Source: Calliopsis andreniformis (taxonomy: Eukaryota > Arthropoda > Insecta > Hymenoptera > Andrenidae). Taken from it: 64,000 bases of DNA. Of the stretch, positions 53,220 to 64,000 are shown piece by piece. Numbering within the stretch: position 1 is the stretch's first letter; every line of letters begins with the position of its first letter. A program made the position numbers and the translations under genes. The DNA lies in NCBI RefSeq assembly GCF_051401765.1, contig NW_027480432.1:12542501-12606500 (forward strand), given 5' to 3'. The notes below the pieces were generated by a model, which saw only the letters and a program-made list of their open reading frames with translations, searched no databases and was not told the origin of the DNA.

Positions 53220-53773
53220 TTGTAGTTTCTTTCAAGCTTTTTTCCCAGTTCAAAATCAATTGGAATGGATGTGAATATAATTCTCTATCTGGGACCGTAG
53301 ATATTAAAATATTTTTGGGGATTAATCGATTTGCAGGCCTCCATAACATTTTCAATACATTGTTTTAGTATTCGATCGTTTCTATTCTTTTCCTTAATGC
53401 ACTTTTTGTAGTAATTGTGTATCATTTTGTTTACAGGCAAATTAAAGTTTGACAATACTTTACTTAAATAACAGTTACTGTTAGAATCGCTTATATTAAG
53501 GGATCTAACGAGGTTTCGGAAAAGGTGTGAGAGAGAGGGTTTTCAAAGAAACTGTACAATCGGTCGAATTTAAGTCGACCCTTAAAAGGGCTTAGATACG
53601 ACGTTTATTGAAGTTTTTCAAACGAGATGGGGGCTCCTCGTCCTCGCGGGCGTCGATGCTGCCGGAGGAGTGGGGTCCGGGCCCTCTGGTCCTCGCGACG
53701 CCATTAGCGACGCTGGCGTCTGGAAAAAAGAGTAGCGGTGGAACCGCACCGGTAAGCGAGAGTATGGCTATCA
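53220..53773. other. Unassigned repeat-like DNA
   Basis: The left part is AT-rich, possibly the upstream continuation of the LINE remnant. From 53,580 it becomes GC-rich (CCTCGCGGGCGTCGATGC) and is the pre-insertion host of the two MITEs; it joins across them to 54,535. No gene recognised. Confidence 0.4.
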
Positions 53774-53781
53774 CGCTATAC

Positions 53782-54146
53782 CAGGCTTCGGAATTAACTG
53801 CTCTTTTCGGCCGATTTTCGAAGGCGACGCCTCCTTTCTCCCTCGCACGTCACTTCTCTCCGCGGCGGCCCTAGTGCTCGAAAGGGCTCAGGCGCGTGCC
53901 ACAAAAATCGTGCGTGGCGCATTTGGGCGACGACACTTATATCAATAGATTTCCACATCACCCATGAGGTACTATTGTTGATGCGTTTTTGTTTTGTCAG
54001 TGGTATCCCCTGACGCGCGATTCTTGTGGCACGCGCCTGAGGCCTTCCGAGCACTAGGGCCGTCGCGGAGAGAAGTGACGTGCGAGGGAGAAAGGAGGCG
54101 TCGCCTTTGAAAATCGGCCGAAAAGAGCAGTTAATTCCGAAGCCTG
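53782..54146. mobile_element. Palindromic MITE, CAGGCTTCGG ends
   Basis: The ends CAGGCTTCGGAATTAACTG and CAGTTAATTCCGAAGCCTG are perfect complements and arms of about 150 bp pair. Flanked by CGCTATAC (53,774-53,781; 54,147-54,154), an 8-bp duplication fitting a hAT-type MITE. Length 365 bp. No coding. Confidence 0.8.
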
Positions 54147-54154
54147 CGCTATAC

Positions 54155-54526
54155 CATGGATATAGGAATAACGGGATGGAGCAATAGTCTCGGGGGGTGA
54201 AGCCGTCTTACGGGGTGCGGGGATAGGATCACGTGGTTTCTGGGCACCCGTTTTTTATTCTAACCTTTAATAATTTTATTTTGATCTCTCAATAACATGC
54301 ATTTACAGGACACTATTAACACTTCAATATATTGATTTATGAATAAGACACTTTATTTCTGTATTTTGTGGAAAATATTCTATCGTATGTACATTTATAA
54401 TTGTTAACAAAGTGAAAGTCTCACACTGAAATTTTGAGTGACCGTATCCCCGCACCTCAGGAGCAGCTTCACTCCCCTCGCCTAAAAACGGGGTTTATGC
54501 TCCATCCCTTTATTCCTATATCCATG
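54155..54526. mobile_element. MITE with CATGGATATAGG ends, same target site
   Basis: Terminal repeats CATGGATATAGGAATAA and TTATTCCTATATCCATG flank 372 bp. The same octamer CGCTATAC lies on both sides (54,147-54,154; 54,527-54,534), the left one shared with the preceding MITE. The interior is not strongly palindromic. No coding. Confidence 0.8.
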
Positions 54527-54534
54527 CGCTATAC

Positions 54535-55535
54535 CTAGTCTTCCAGACTCCAGGCTTCGACAAGGAGCCTATGTGGAGGGGAGAGCATTGCCTTGCCGTA
54601 ACACACGGTAATGCAGTAGACTGTATTATCGACGTTCCTTCGCTAGGAAGGAATTGGGGGGGGGGCTTCTTCTCTTCGTCTTTGCACCTTATATAAAGGC
54701 TCGCTTCGTACGAATCCCGATGAAAGCGGAGATTCGTGAACGGGGGGACACGCTATAGGTAGTAGATGCTAGTTCTGGTGGCTAATGACGGCCAGAGGCT
54801 CCACAACGCCGTTCACCTCACCGTGTGCATTTATTCGTCACACGGGGGGTTGCTGCTAAATGGGATGGCGGAGCACGAATAACGCAGAGGTGATAGGTAC
54901 GTACGTTAACTCTCTCTGTTGTATTCCGTCGCTCAGGGATCAACCAGGGAACGGCCTTGTTGCTCCTTGACGAAAACGAAACTCAGAGAATCAGGGCAGA
55001 CCCCGATTTTAAGAACGCAAATCTCGCCAAATTGTCACCTCTGGGCTCTGTCGTAGGTATAATACGTATTAAATCGAGCAGAGCAACTCCCTAGTCACAG
55101 GGGACAGACGTTCAACTGTAATGCAAGTGTAGGATTTGAAGCGTCTGGCGACCAAACTACTCGAAATCGTGGAACTGACTTAGCTGATGTTTCTTGACTA
55201 CCTGTCGGAAGGACTGGCGCAAGACTACTGCCGAAAGATGATTGCGAGAGCCGCGTGTCTCCACGAAAGCGCGAAACATGCTCATTTTGCCGCTACGCGG
55301 CGCTCGCCAATTAGTTTTTGTATCTCTCTAATGTGATACGTTTCTCTCTCTCTTTTCTTCAGGCTCCGATGTCCCCACAAGACGTCGGGCCTGGAGTTCA
55401 AATATAACCGCTATTCACATAACCGCTTTTTAAACAGTTACATGAAAACTTTGTTCGCTCTTGGATTAGTGGCAGTTTGGATTTTGCTAGTAAAACACTT
55501 GTTAGTGTACTATTTCTATATCCGCTAATTATTGA
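54535..55535. other. GC-rich unassigned repeat, possible LTR
   Basis: It continues the pre-insertion host sequence from 53,773. It contains a TATATAAAGG box (about 54,691), a G-run (54,655-54,665), and TGTATTATCGACGTTC shared with 39,175-39,195. A promoter-like box and dispersed copies suggest an LTR, but no ends or duplication could be fixed. Confidence 0.35.
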
Positions 55536-55539
55536 CAAG

Positions 55540-56341
55540 TACTTAGTCCTCACCGACTTTTTGAAACTTTTTTATGTCATGTACCTTGATATGTGGATTA
55601 ATTTTTCTAAATGAAATAATTGACGCTCTCTTTTCGTTTTCGAGATAAAAATTTTGAAAAATTTTGAAAATTATGGTGGCAGGCCGAGGGTAGGTAATAA
55701 AAGGGGGATTTGAGTTGGGTTAGAGCTCTAACCAACTCGAAATATCTCTTTTCCTGGCCTTAGCTTTAACCAACTCGAAACATCTTTTTTACTGGGCCTA
55801 GCTCTAACCCAACTCAAATCCCCTTTTTGCTACCTACCATCGGCCTGCCACCATAATTTTCAAGCATATAAAAATTTTTATCTCGAAAGCGAGAAGAAAG
55901 CGACAATTATTTCATTTAAAAAAATTAATCCACGTATCAAGATACATGATATAAAAAAGTTTCAAAGAAATCGGTTAGGAGGCCCTTATTCTAAATAATT
56001 ACCAATATAAATATTTTATATTGAAGGTTGTGACAACGTGCATGTTACTGGTCAAGAGTGGACTTTTATTTTAATACATACATTTGACGAATTTTCAGTA
56101 TCAGAGTATTTATTTTGTGATAATCTTTAATTCTAAAGTGCAATTAATTCTGAATCAGAAAGGGTTAATTCGATAAGAGCAGCTACGAGCAGCTTCGAGA
56201 GAGTGCGCATCACGATTCATCTTCTCTCTCGACCTCCCGAAGCTGCCCGAAGCGTCGAGCTCACGGATACGCGGTCCGTGCGTTAGTATACGTAATGGAG
56301 GGGGTAATTCTCAAGTTTGCGTCCTCAGTCTGGCAGCACAG
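55540..56341. mobile_element. Partial foldback element FB-c
   Basis: It shares the central inverted region and minisatellite with FB-a and FB-b and ends with the same arm and terminus (CAGTCTGGCAGCACAG at 56,326-56,341). The left arm and left terminus are missing. Arm motifs (GAGAGAGTGCGCATCACG, CCCGAAGC decamers, GGAGGGGG) are retained. Confidence 0.7.
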
Positions 56342-56430
56342 TTTGGGCCGATAGCTTTACGACGCCTCTGGGGCGTCTTATTCGTGTTTGGGCCAATAGA
56401 CTTACGACGCCTCTGAGGCGTCATTGTAAA
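56341..56430. repeat. 45-bp tandem duplication
   Basis: GTTTGGGCCGATAG...ACGACGCCTCTGGGGCGTC at 56,341-56,385 repeats at 56,386-56,430 with a few changes. Each unit has an internal palindrome GACGCCTCTGRGGCGTC. Confidence 0.7.
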
Positions 56431-56735
56431 CTAAGGGATTAAGCAGAGAGACGCGAAGAATAATACTAGCGAGAACTGGAGCAGATCAGCACAACCGTTG
56501 TGCGCGAGCACTCAGGGTTGAAAGTAGAATGCCACATAGCGAGTATTTGTCGAACGATCTGAGCAGAGAAGCGGTTCAACGAACGATCACGCTAACGTGC
56601 GACAGTATGAAATGACGATTTTAGTGTGGTTTCCAAAGAAAGTAGAATGCTTTCCAAAGCCGATCGGAGAATGCTACTGAATTTGAACACAAAAGTGCCG
56701 TAATTTTCAAACTGAGGGTTACAAAGTGCTGGAAC
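56431..56735. other. Unassigned DNA between foldback elements
   Basis: No gene or known repeat recognised. Its last 8 bp, GCTGGAAC, are the target duplication of FB-b, and the same unique sequence continues at 59,516. Confidence 0.5.
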
Positions 56736-57209
56736 CTGTGCTGCCAGACTGAGGACGCAAATCTTGAGAATTACCCCCTCCACTACGCATACTAACGTAC
56801 GGGGCGCGTATCCGTGAGCTCGGCGCTTCGGGAGATCGAGAGAGAAGGTGGATCGTGATGCGCACTCTCTCATTCTTTGAAATGTTTAAATCCTAATCGC
56901 TAGCAAGCGGCAAGCGGCACGCACCCTGCGCGAGCTTTCCGATTGCCTGGATATTTTCAGTTTCCAACTTAGAAAAGTATTCTAATGAAAAAAAATTTCA
57001 AAAATTTTTTCTGCAGAAAAACTCATTTTAAGACCCCTTGATTACGTTTTAACTAATAAAAAGAGAGCTTTTTTTTAAAAACCGCATATGTTTATTAACC
57101 GAATTGCATTCAAACGACTGAATGAATTTCAATGAAACTTTGTATCTAAATTTTATATTCACATTTCAAGATCTTATTAGATTTAGAGCAAAATCGATGC
57201 ATGGATTAT

Positions 57210-57530
57210 TGTTGGAATGCGACAATTGCCACTTCAAGGTCTTGGGGTAAAGGGACTGTTTTCTTAAAGCAGTAAAAGGGGCGGGGATCCTGGCAGGGAC
57301 CGAAAGCGACAACCGTAATCAGTCCGAGAGAATTAGACAACCAGTGCGGATTGCAAAGCTTCCAGCATTCTCCTTCTCATACAATATTCTTTTTAAACAT
57401 AACGATTACTAATTATACTGATCCACGGATACACTGCGTGTATAGATTAAGAAGGAATAATCACATAATAAACAGTGTGTTATACGTGTGTGTTTTATTT
57501 TCTTAACCTTTAAGAAAGAAATTTCTAACA
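57210..57530 (+). mobile_element. Small solo LTR inside FB-b
   Basis: TGTTGGAATGCG to TTTCTAACA with ATTAT on both sides (57,205-57,209; 57,531-57,535). It is homologous to 46,795-47,089 but about 26 bp longer. An AATAAA lies near its right end (57,466-57,471), giving the probable LTR orientation. Confidence 0.75.
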
Positions 57531-58223
57531 ATTATGATACTTACCTCGTATAATTATATTTATATTACACATATACTTTTTACTATTAGGTGGGAAGATA
57601 AAGATTTTCATTTGTAAAGTTAACGTAACGCGATTTAGTCTGGAAAACACTGCTCTTATCGAATTAACCCTTTCTAGTTCAGAATTAATTGCACTTCAAA
57701 ATTCAAGATTATCACAAAATAAATACTCTGATACTGAAAATTCGTCAAATGTATTAGAGTAAGAGTCCACTCTTGACCAGTAACGTGCACGTTGTCACAA
57801 CCTTCAATATAAAATATTTATATTGGTAATTACTTAAAATAAGAGCCTCCTCACCGATTTCTTTGAATCTTTTTTATATCATGTATCTTCAGACGTGGAG
57901 TAATTTTTCTAAATGAAATTATTGTCGCTCTCTTCTCGTTTTCGAGATAAAAATTTTGATATGCTTGAAAATTATGGTGGCAGGCCGAGGGTAGATAGCG
58001 AAAAGGGAGTTTGAGTTGGGTTAGAGCTAGGGCCAGTGAAAGATATGTTTCGAGTTGGTTAGAGCTAGGGCCAGGAAAAAAGATGTTTGGAGCTGGTTAG
58101 AGCTAGGACCGGGAAAAGAGATATTTGGAGTTGGTTAGAGCTAGGACCGGGAAAAGAGATACTTTGAGTTGTGTTACGTCCCCGTAACTTTTGACAGTAG
58201 TTACTAGAACCTATATATACATA

Positions 58224-58825
58224 CAGTATGTCCCACGAAATCCTGGACAGTCGATTATTTGCTAACCTATTAAAGATACGAAAAAAGTTTTTATATGAAA
58301 TTGAATGGCAAGAGGGGGCTGATTTATTGGCCGTAACATTTTTTTTTTAATCATTATTGTTTACAGAGATATGAAAGTTAAGTTTGGTTTTTTAAATGGG
58401 ATTATATATATATTTTTTTTTATCAATAGATAGTACGTTTCAAGACGAATTCAGCAAACATTAATGTATACACCTTTTTTCAAATAGTTTTTAAGATATT
58501 ACGCGTAAAAGTTTACTGATTTTCGGTGGAAGATTTAGGTCTGCCGTTCCTACCACAGTCTCTTCGTATCAGTTTCAAGAGGCACGGTTTAACACGTTCG
58601 ACGCGCGACAGGGTAGATCTATCGAGTTGAGCCCGTTTCCCCGGAGAATAATTGACCCGGCGGTGCTGCCGCGCGCTAGCATACAATCGGACAAACCTTT
58701 TTCGACCATTTTTTTACCCCCGCACGCAACGTGTTAACCAGTAGCATCTTAAGTGTGGTCGAGAGCCGAGACTCCCTACTGTGCTTCCTGGTCTCGCAGA
58801 TTTTCTTCCACCGAAAATCATACTG
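58224..58825. mobile_element. TA-flanked MITE inside FB-b
   Basis: CAGTATGTCCCACGAAATCC to ATCATACTG with TA on both sides (58,222-58,223; 58,826-58,827). The first 300 bp resemble the MITE at 630-1,210, including AAGTTTGGTTTTTTAAATGG. The right part holds a GC-rich unique stretch with the inverted pair CGGTGGAAGAT / TTCTTCCACCG. Confidence 0.65.
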
Positions 58826-59529
58826 TATATAGATATAAGCACAATTTTATTTCCAGTTCGGTTCCAAAAGGTCTTAACGGAAACATTCTCGCGCGACCGA
58901 ATTCGAATTCTTTCGTGGCCCTAGCTCTAACCCAACTCAAAGTATTTCTTTTCCCGGTCCTAGCTCTAACCAACCTAGCTGTAAACAAGCAGTGTTTTCC
59001 AGACTAAATCGCGTTACGTTAACTTTACAAATGAAAATCTTTATCTTCCCACCTAATAGTAAAAAATATATGTGTAATATAAATATAATTATAAGAGGTA
59101 AGTATCATAATCCATGCATCGATTTTGCTCTAAATCTAATAAGATCTTGAGATGTGAATATAAAATTTAGATATAAAGTTTCATTGAAATTCATTCAGTC
59201 GTTTGAATGTAATTTGGTTTATAAACATATGCGGTTTTTAAAAAAAAGCTCTCTTTTTATTAGTTAAAACGTAATCAAGGGGTCTTAAAACACGCAAGGT
59301 GCGTGCCGCTTGCCGCTTGCTAGCGATTGGGATGTAAACATTTCAAAGAATGAGAGAGTGCGCATCACGATCCACCTTCTCTCTCGACCTCCCGAAGCTG
59401 CCCGAAGCTGTCCGAAGCGCCGAGTTCACGGATACGCGCCCCGTGCGTTAGTGTGCGTAGTGGAGGGGGTAATTCTCAAGATTTGCGTCCTCAATCTGGC
59501 AGCACAGGCTGGAACGCTTTCGTTCTTAG

Positions 59530-59530
59530 T

Positions 59531-59562
<32 letters not shown>

Positions 59563-59565
59563 TTT
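59530..59565 (-). repeat. Poly(A) tail of the LINE
   Basis: A run of T with a single C, 36 bases in the given strand, is directly 3' of the LINE's minus-strand 3' UTR. It is the expected signature of target-primed insertion. Confidence 0.75.
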
Positions 59566-59744
59566 CCCCCAAATGTCCTTATGTGTTGTCCGTTCCTGAA
59601 AGCGTGCGCCTCCTCACCAGACGACTTGAGTGTTGAGTGGTATTACCTTTCTGAAAATTATGTGTGATTAGCTTATCATTTAGTGGTACTGGGCGAAAAT
59701 TTGCAAAAAACCCAGATCATGATAATGAAAGATTGAGTGTTTGG

Positions 59745-62396
59745 TTAAGCGTTTCTGAAGTAGAGTGGGAAGGGGACTTTTTGTTTAGAAGAAATTGAGT
59801 TTGGGGAATAGGTGCCTGTACGCCTCACCAGGGGGTTAGGATGTGTTTCTACATGGTATCTGGAGATAATTTCTCTCATGAAATTGATGACTTTTTTGAT
59901 TTTAGCTTTATTGTGGAGTTCAGTGGAGGAGTACCAGTTAGGGACCCCAAATATGATTCTGAGAACACGACCCTGTACGAAATGGAGTTTGTTTAACTGA
60001 GTGACAGATGTACAGCACCAAAGGTGCATACCATAGGTTAGGACCGGTCTGAGGCAGGAGCGGTAAATGTGAATTTTTAGGTTTCTACTTAGCCTGGAGT
60101 TTGGTGCAAGATGACGTCTGATAGCTGCCGTGGCTGTTTTTAATTTGGAAATTCTATCATCTATTGCTGGAATCCATGTCATTCTGTTATCGATGATTAG
60201 GCCTAGATATTTGACTGTAGGTGACCATGGTATGTGTGTGTTGCTGATGTTTAATGTTTGTGGTGAACATCGTTTTTTCCTGGTGAAAAGGGTGGCCTGT
60301 GTTTTGGTGGGATTCACCTAGAGCTTCCAATCTGTAAAAAACTGTATTATTTTGTCAAGGTAGCGTTGTATTTTTTTAGTTAGTAGATTTATGTCCCAGG
60401 ATGCGGCGTAGATGGCTGTGTCGTCTGCATATAGGGCTAGAAAGAAGTGCATGAGATCTGGTAAGTCGTTGATATATAGTAGGAAGAGAACCGGTCCAAG
60501 TATTGAGCCTTGTGGGACACCGGCTTCTACAAGATGGTTGCTTGAGTGAATTCCGTTGATTGAAACCTGTATGTATCTGTTGTTAAGATAAGATTGAATA
60601 ATCTTAATGAGTGTAATCGGAAGTTTTAGGTTGTTCAGCTTGTACAGGAGACCGTGGTGCCAAACAGAGTCGAAGGCTTTAGAGAGGTCAAGTAAGACCA
60701 TAGCAACTGAGCGACCAACATTTAGTTCATGTGTAATGTTTTGTGTGACTCTAAGTAGTTGATGGATTGTGGAGTGGCCGGCTCTAAAACCAAATTGATG
60801 GTTTGCAAGTATGTCGTGTGACATTAGGTATTTGTTGAGGAATATAAGTAGACATTTTTCAAAGATTTTGCTAATTACTGGTAGGAGGCAGATGGGTCTG
60901 AAGCTATCGGTGGAGTTTTTGGGTTTCCCTGGTTTGTGAATGGGAATGACTTTTGCTATTTTCCAGTTTGCAGGGAAGTAGCAGTGTTGGATTGAGGAGC
61001 GAAATATGTAGTAAATTTGTAAAATGATCCTTTTTGAGGCTTTTTTTAACATTAGAGGAACTATTTTGTCAGGGCCTGGGGACTTATTGTTATTGAGGTT
61101 TTTTATAGATTGGAATATGTCTTGAAGTGGAATGTGGAGTTCGTCAAGGGGATGTGGGGGGTGAACATCTTCAAAACTTGTGAGGAAGTTTAGTACTGAG
61201 TTATCGTGAGTTGATCCCAGGTTGGCAGCTATGCTGTGGATGCGTGCGAATACCTTTGCAAGTTCCTCTGCTCTGTGTTTGTCATTGCTTGTTAGTGTAC
61301 CGTTAACGTAGAGAGGTGGAATTGGATTGTAGGTTTTGGTGAGAATTTTGTAGGTTTTCCAAAAGGTAGGATCAGGTTTATTTAGGGATTTTATGTTTTC
61401 AGCCCAGGCTTTCCTCTTGAGGTTTACCAATCTGCTATTAATTTCTTTGGAAAGGAGGGTGATTTGTTCACGAAAGAAAGGGTGTCCGGTTCGTTGTTGG
61501 AGTTTGCGGTATCTGCGTCTGATGCTGATAAATGATTTGAGTAGAGAGTCGTTATAGATGTCTCCTTTGGTTTGGGAGAAGGTTGAGGCTTTGTTATAGC
61601 AGGACTTTAGGTGTTTGGTTAGGTGTTCGATGCTGGAATCAATGTCTGTTATTTGGGGATGCTGTGGCGTCAGTTGTAGGTTGTGGGTTAGTTGCTCGTA
61701 TTTGATCCAATCAACTTCCCTTAGAGCGTCAGGGGGTCTGAGTTGGTTCCCATCGGACCAAAGGAGGACTGGCCGATGCGGCGTGGAGAAGTCATCTGTT
61801 GTGCGGCATTTAAAGGGATATGGGTGATCTACTAGGTATATGTCCAGTGTGGAGGGGTGGCGCTTGTGGTTATTGTGGAAGATGAAGTTTGGTGGTTTAA
61901 CTATTTCGTAGGAGCTTCTTTGGGAGTGGGTGAAGAGTGTAATTCCCGAACGGTTGTTTGTGAGGTTGTTCCATGAGGAATGTCTGGCATTGAAGTCACC
62001 CCCTACGATAAGGGGATACCCAATACCTGAAATAGTGTCGAGGTCTTTTTTAGATAGGTTGTTGTTGGGAGGGTTGTATATTAAGCCTATGAAGAGGGAT
62101 GGTGACAGGATTTTTACGAAGGCAGCTTCGAAGTTGTTTGAGTGTTTGACTGTCAGAGGAAGGAACTTTAGTGATTTGTGTATCAGGTTGATTACACCAC
62201 CTCCTCGTGGTCCGAGGGTTCTGTCTTCTCTGTGTGAGTTGAAGTTAGGAATTGAGAAGTCAGTGTTGGGAGTGAGCCAGGTTTCAGTAATTAGGGCAAT
62301 GTGGATATTGTGGAGTCTAAGGACATGTTGAAGTTCGTTTTTTCTACTGGTTAGAGAGCCAGCATTCCATAGTAGAAAGTTGGGGCTACGGGCCAT
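59745..62396 (-). pseudogene. LINE ORF2: endonuclease-reverse transcriptase with one stop
   Basis: The frame starts MARSPNFLLWNAGSLTSRKN. The APE-type endonuclease shows ITETWL, LIYNPPN, GGDFNARHSSW, STLDIYL and FSTPHRPV; in the last block the family's SDH has lost its Asp (TPH). RT follows with SPGPDKI, RPICLLPVISKIFEK, HQFGFRAGHST, LLDLSKAFDSVWH, GVPQGSILGP and LYADDTAIY with the catalytic DD. A TAG at 60,320-60,318 follows DWKL, and the same frame continues VNPTKTQATLFTRKKR to 59,745. Without it the product would be 883 residues, usual for Jockey elements without RNase H. The stop is most simply a Lys-to-TAG mutation. Confidence 0.85.
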
Positions 62397-63742
62397 TAAT
62401 CTAACGTTTGGGATACTGCCATGAAAGCTCGAAGTTTCTCAAAATTTGTTTTGCAATTTCTGAGGCGACTGAGTAGTTTCTGAGCTGCTGTTAGCATTTT
62501 ATCAATGTTGCAGATCTTATTGATCTCTTGAAATGTGCCCATGAGATCTTCGAAGGCTGTGGGGGACGAGGATGGATTGTTTTGTGGGACAGATTTGGTG
62601 TGTGGGGGAGTTGGGTCCGTTGTTGTTGTTGGTTGACAGGCCTGTTTGTATGAAATGCCTGGGCGAATATACGAATTTGGTAAAGTGCGGTGAGATGGTG
62701 GTTCAATTTCTGTCTTGATGGAGGGTCTGGATGCCAGGAATTTCTGGAGTGAAGGACATCCACTGTAGTTTACAGTATGAGTGCCCGCGCAATTTGCGCA
62801 GGTGGGAGGGATTTCAAAGACCTTGGTGCAATCAGAAGAGCGATGGTTTCCGGCGCACTTGACGCATTTGGGGCTGTAGTTGCAGTTGGATGAAGAGTGG
62901 CCGAATACTTGGCAATTGAAACACTGTTTGTGTGTTTTGTTTGGCATGAATTTTTGCCAGTAGACTCGTGTTTGAAAAGGTGTCCTATTTTAGTGACCGA
63001 TGTGAGGCTGGTCCCCATAGGGAATGAGACTTCGTAAGTGGCGTAGTAAGAGTTGATGTTTTTATTTCCCAGGAGGGAAACAGAGGTAGGGTTGGGTCCG
63101 TATTGCTGTATTTCTGAGAGGAGGTCTGAGGGGTCCATTTTTGGGAGACCCTTGAGTACCGTTGATAGGTACTTTTCTGAGTTTAGTGTAAATGTGTGAA
63201 ATGGGACTTTGGATTTTGAGAGTTGTGCTTTGAGAATCTTGAAATCCTCAACGTCGCGTAAGTTTACCCGAACTCGGTTGCCGAGAAATTTTAGGGTAAA
63301 ATTTGCGTTACCGAGGTCCTTGATAAGACTGGATCTAAGTCGAATTATATTGTCGTCGAAGCCTGCTATATAAATGGGAGGAGGTTTGGAGTCAGTACGT
63401 TGGGGGGTGGGTGCTGTATCTGTGGAATTGATTGGGGCAGCCGTGGGACCCTGCTGGGGATTAGTAGTGTTTGAAGCTATAGGCTCGGTAGAAAATGAAC
63501 TGAATAGTTCGAAGCGATTTTTTGTAGGGATATCGGAGTCGGAGTCGGTGTAGTTTCTGTGATTGAGTTTATCTATATCCATAGGGGGCGCTGTCCTTGA
63601 ATTTGGATTTCTTGGAGGGTTTACTTCTACTAGGAGGAGTTTGGAAACCATCATCACGAAGAGGTGGGGCCGAGGACCCAGAGGGGTTAGGGAATGCTTG
63701 GTTTAGCATTTTGTTGAGGTTAGAAGGGAAGTTTTTGTCCAT
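62396..63742 (-). pseudogene. LINE ORF1: RNA-binding gag-like protein, two frameshifts
   Basis: The candidate start is the Met at 63,742 (MDKNFPSNLNKMLNQAFPNP), but the frame is open further upstream to about 63,990. A first frame change lies near 63,590 (before MDIDKLNHRN). The main part holds PPPIYIAGFDDNI and YLSTVLKGLPKMD, the RRM-like domain of Jockey ORF1 proteins. A one-base loss near 62,970 shifts the frame before TRVYWQKF, after which zinc knuckles follow (CFNCQVFGHSSSNC, CVKCAGNHRSSDC, CANCAGTHTVNYSGC). It ends TLD-TAA overlapping the ORF2 ATG. It would coat the LINE RNA. Confidence 0.8.
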
Positions 63743-64000
63743 ACTCACAGGTGAAGCTGACCGGGAAGAGTCATTTGATGGTATAACTGGAGTTGTCCTT
63801 AAGTGATTGGATTGAAGGAGGGTGTCCTTGTCCTGGTACTTTGCCAGTGAGGGCTCCGTTGCTGTAGTGTTTGTAGCATCGATGATCCTGGGGTAAGGGT
63901 TACTGTCCCTTAGGGTTGAATTCCTCCGCCCATGCGGGCCCTTGATTTTAAGAATCTTTGATGTGATGCTCAGCTTGCCGAATTGGATTCAGTGTACTCA

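Larger units (their letters stand above)
56736..59507. mobile_element. Foldback element FB-b, CTGTGCTGCC ends
   Basis: Same family as FB-a. Ends CTGTGCTGCCAGACTG and CAATCTGGCAGCACAG with the 8-bp duplication GCTGGAAC (56,728-56,735; 59,508-59,515). It holds the same small LTR at the corresponding arm site (57,210-57,530) and an extra TA-flanked MITE in its centre (58,224-58,825), which explains its greater length (2,772 against 2,255 bp). Confidence 0.85.
59516..64000 (-). mobile_element. Jockey-clade LINE, nearly complete, runs off the right edge
   Basis: It is read on the minus strand: ORF1, a one-base stop/start overlap, ORF2 with endonuclease and RT, a short 3' UTR and a terminal A-run (T-run 59,530-59,565 in the given strand). 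The 5' end lies beyond 64,000. Each ORF carries only one or two disabling changes, so it is a fairly young copy. Confidence 0.85.

Noticed and set aside
61615..62331. Plus-strand frames opposite LINE ORF2
   Set aside because: Antisense shadows of the endonuclease domain.

Overview
This is eukaryotic nuclear DNA, very probably from an insect. It is AT-rich, its genes are split by GT-AG introns, and it is full of arthropod-type transposable elements (Jockey-clade LINE, Ty3/gypsy LTR elements, Penelope-like, Tc1/mariner, pogo/Tigger, hAT, foldback MITEs). A hymenopteran is my best guess, but nothing here proves it. No tRNA, rRNA or CRISPR feature was seen.

Three host loci can be read. (1) About 8.8-10.8 kb, minus strand: the first three exons of an M1 aminopeptidase (signal peptide plus start of the N-terminal domain). 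The catalytic part is missing and the flank is filled with MITEs. (2) 12.75-22.14 kb, minus strand: a complete 15-exon WD40 gene, the UTP13/TBL3 subunit of the SSU processome. Its reconstructed reading frame is 811 codons and all exon phases agree. A Penelope-like element and a TTAA-flanked foldback MITE sit in its introns. (3) From 22.6 kb, plus strand: the 5' exons of SKIC3/TTC37, the TPR scaffold of the Ski complex. Genes 2 and 3 are head to head, 456 bp apart, with an E-box between them.

SKIC3 exons 2 and 3 are separated by a 26.1 kb intron (23,382-49,513) that is almost entirely nested transposons. One nest is a TA-flanked mariner-like remnant holding a 5.3 kb pogo/Tigger element, whose left terminal repeat holds a 1.35 kb foldback element. 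Another is a gypsy element cut inside integrase by the LTR of a second gypsy element. The third is a Tc1-like element split by a solo LTR, which was itself hit by a 4.3 kb hAT element with an intact transposase and by a 2.3 kb foldback element carrying a small solo LTR. Target-site duplications support most of these joins (GGAC, ACTA, GCCGGATG, GTCCCACC, ATAAT).

From 50 to 64 kb there is more repeat DNA: a 1.5 kb solo LTR, a LINE remnant, two MITEs at one target site, further foldback copies, and a nearly full-length minus-strand Jockey-type LINE running off the right edge. The rest of SKIC3 is not visible and probably lies beyond 64 kb. The youngest-looking mobile element is the hAT element at 40,951-45,247 (near-identical 336-bp terminal repeats, perfect 8-bp TSD, open 701-codon transposase).
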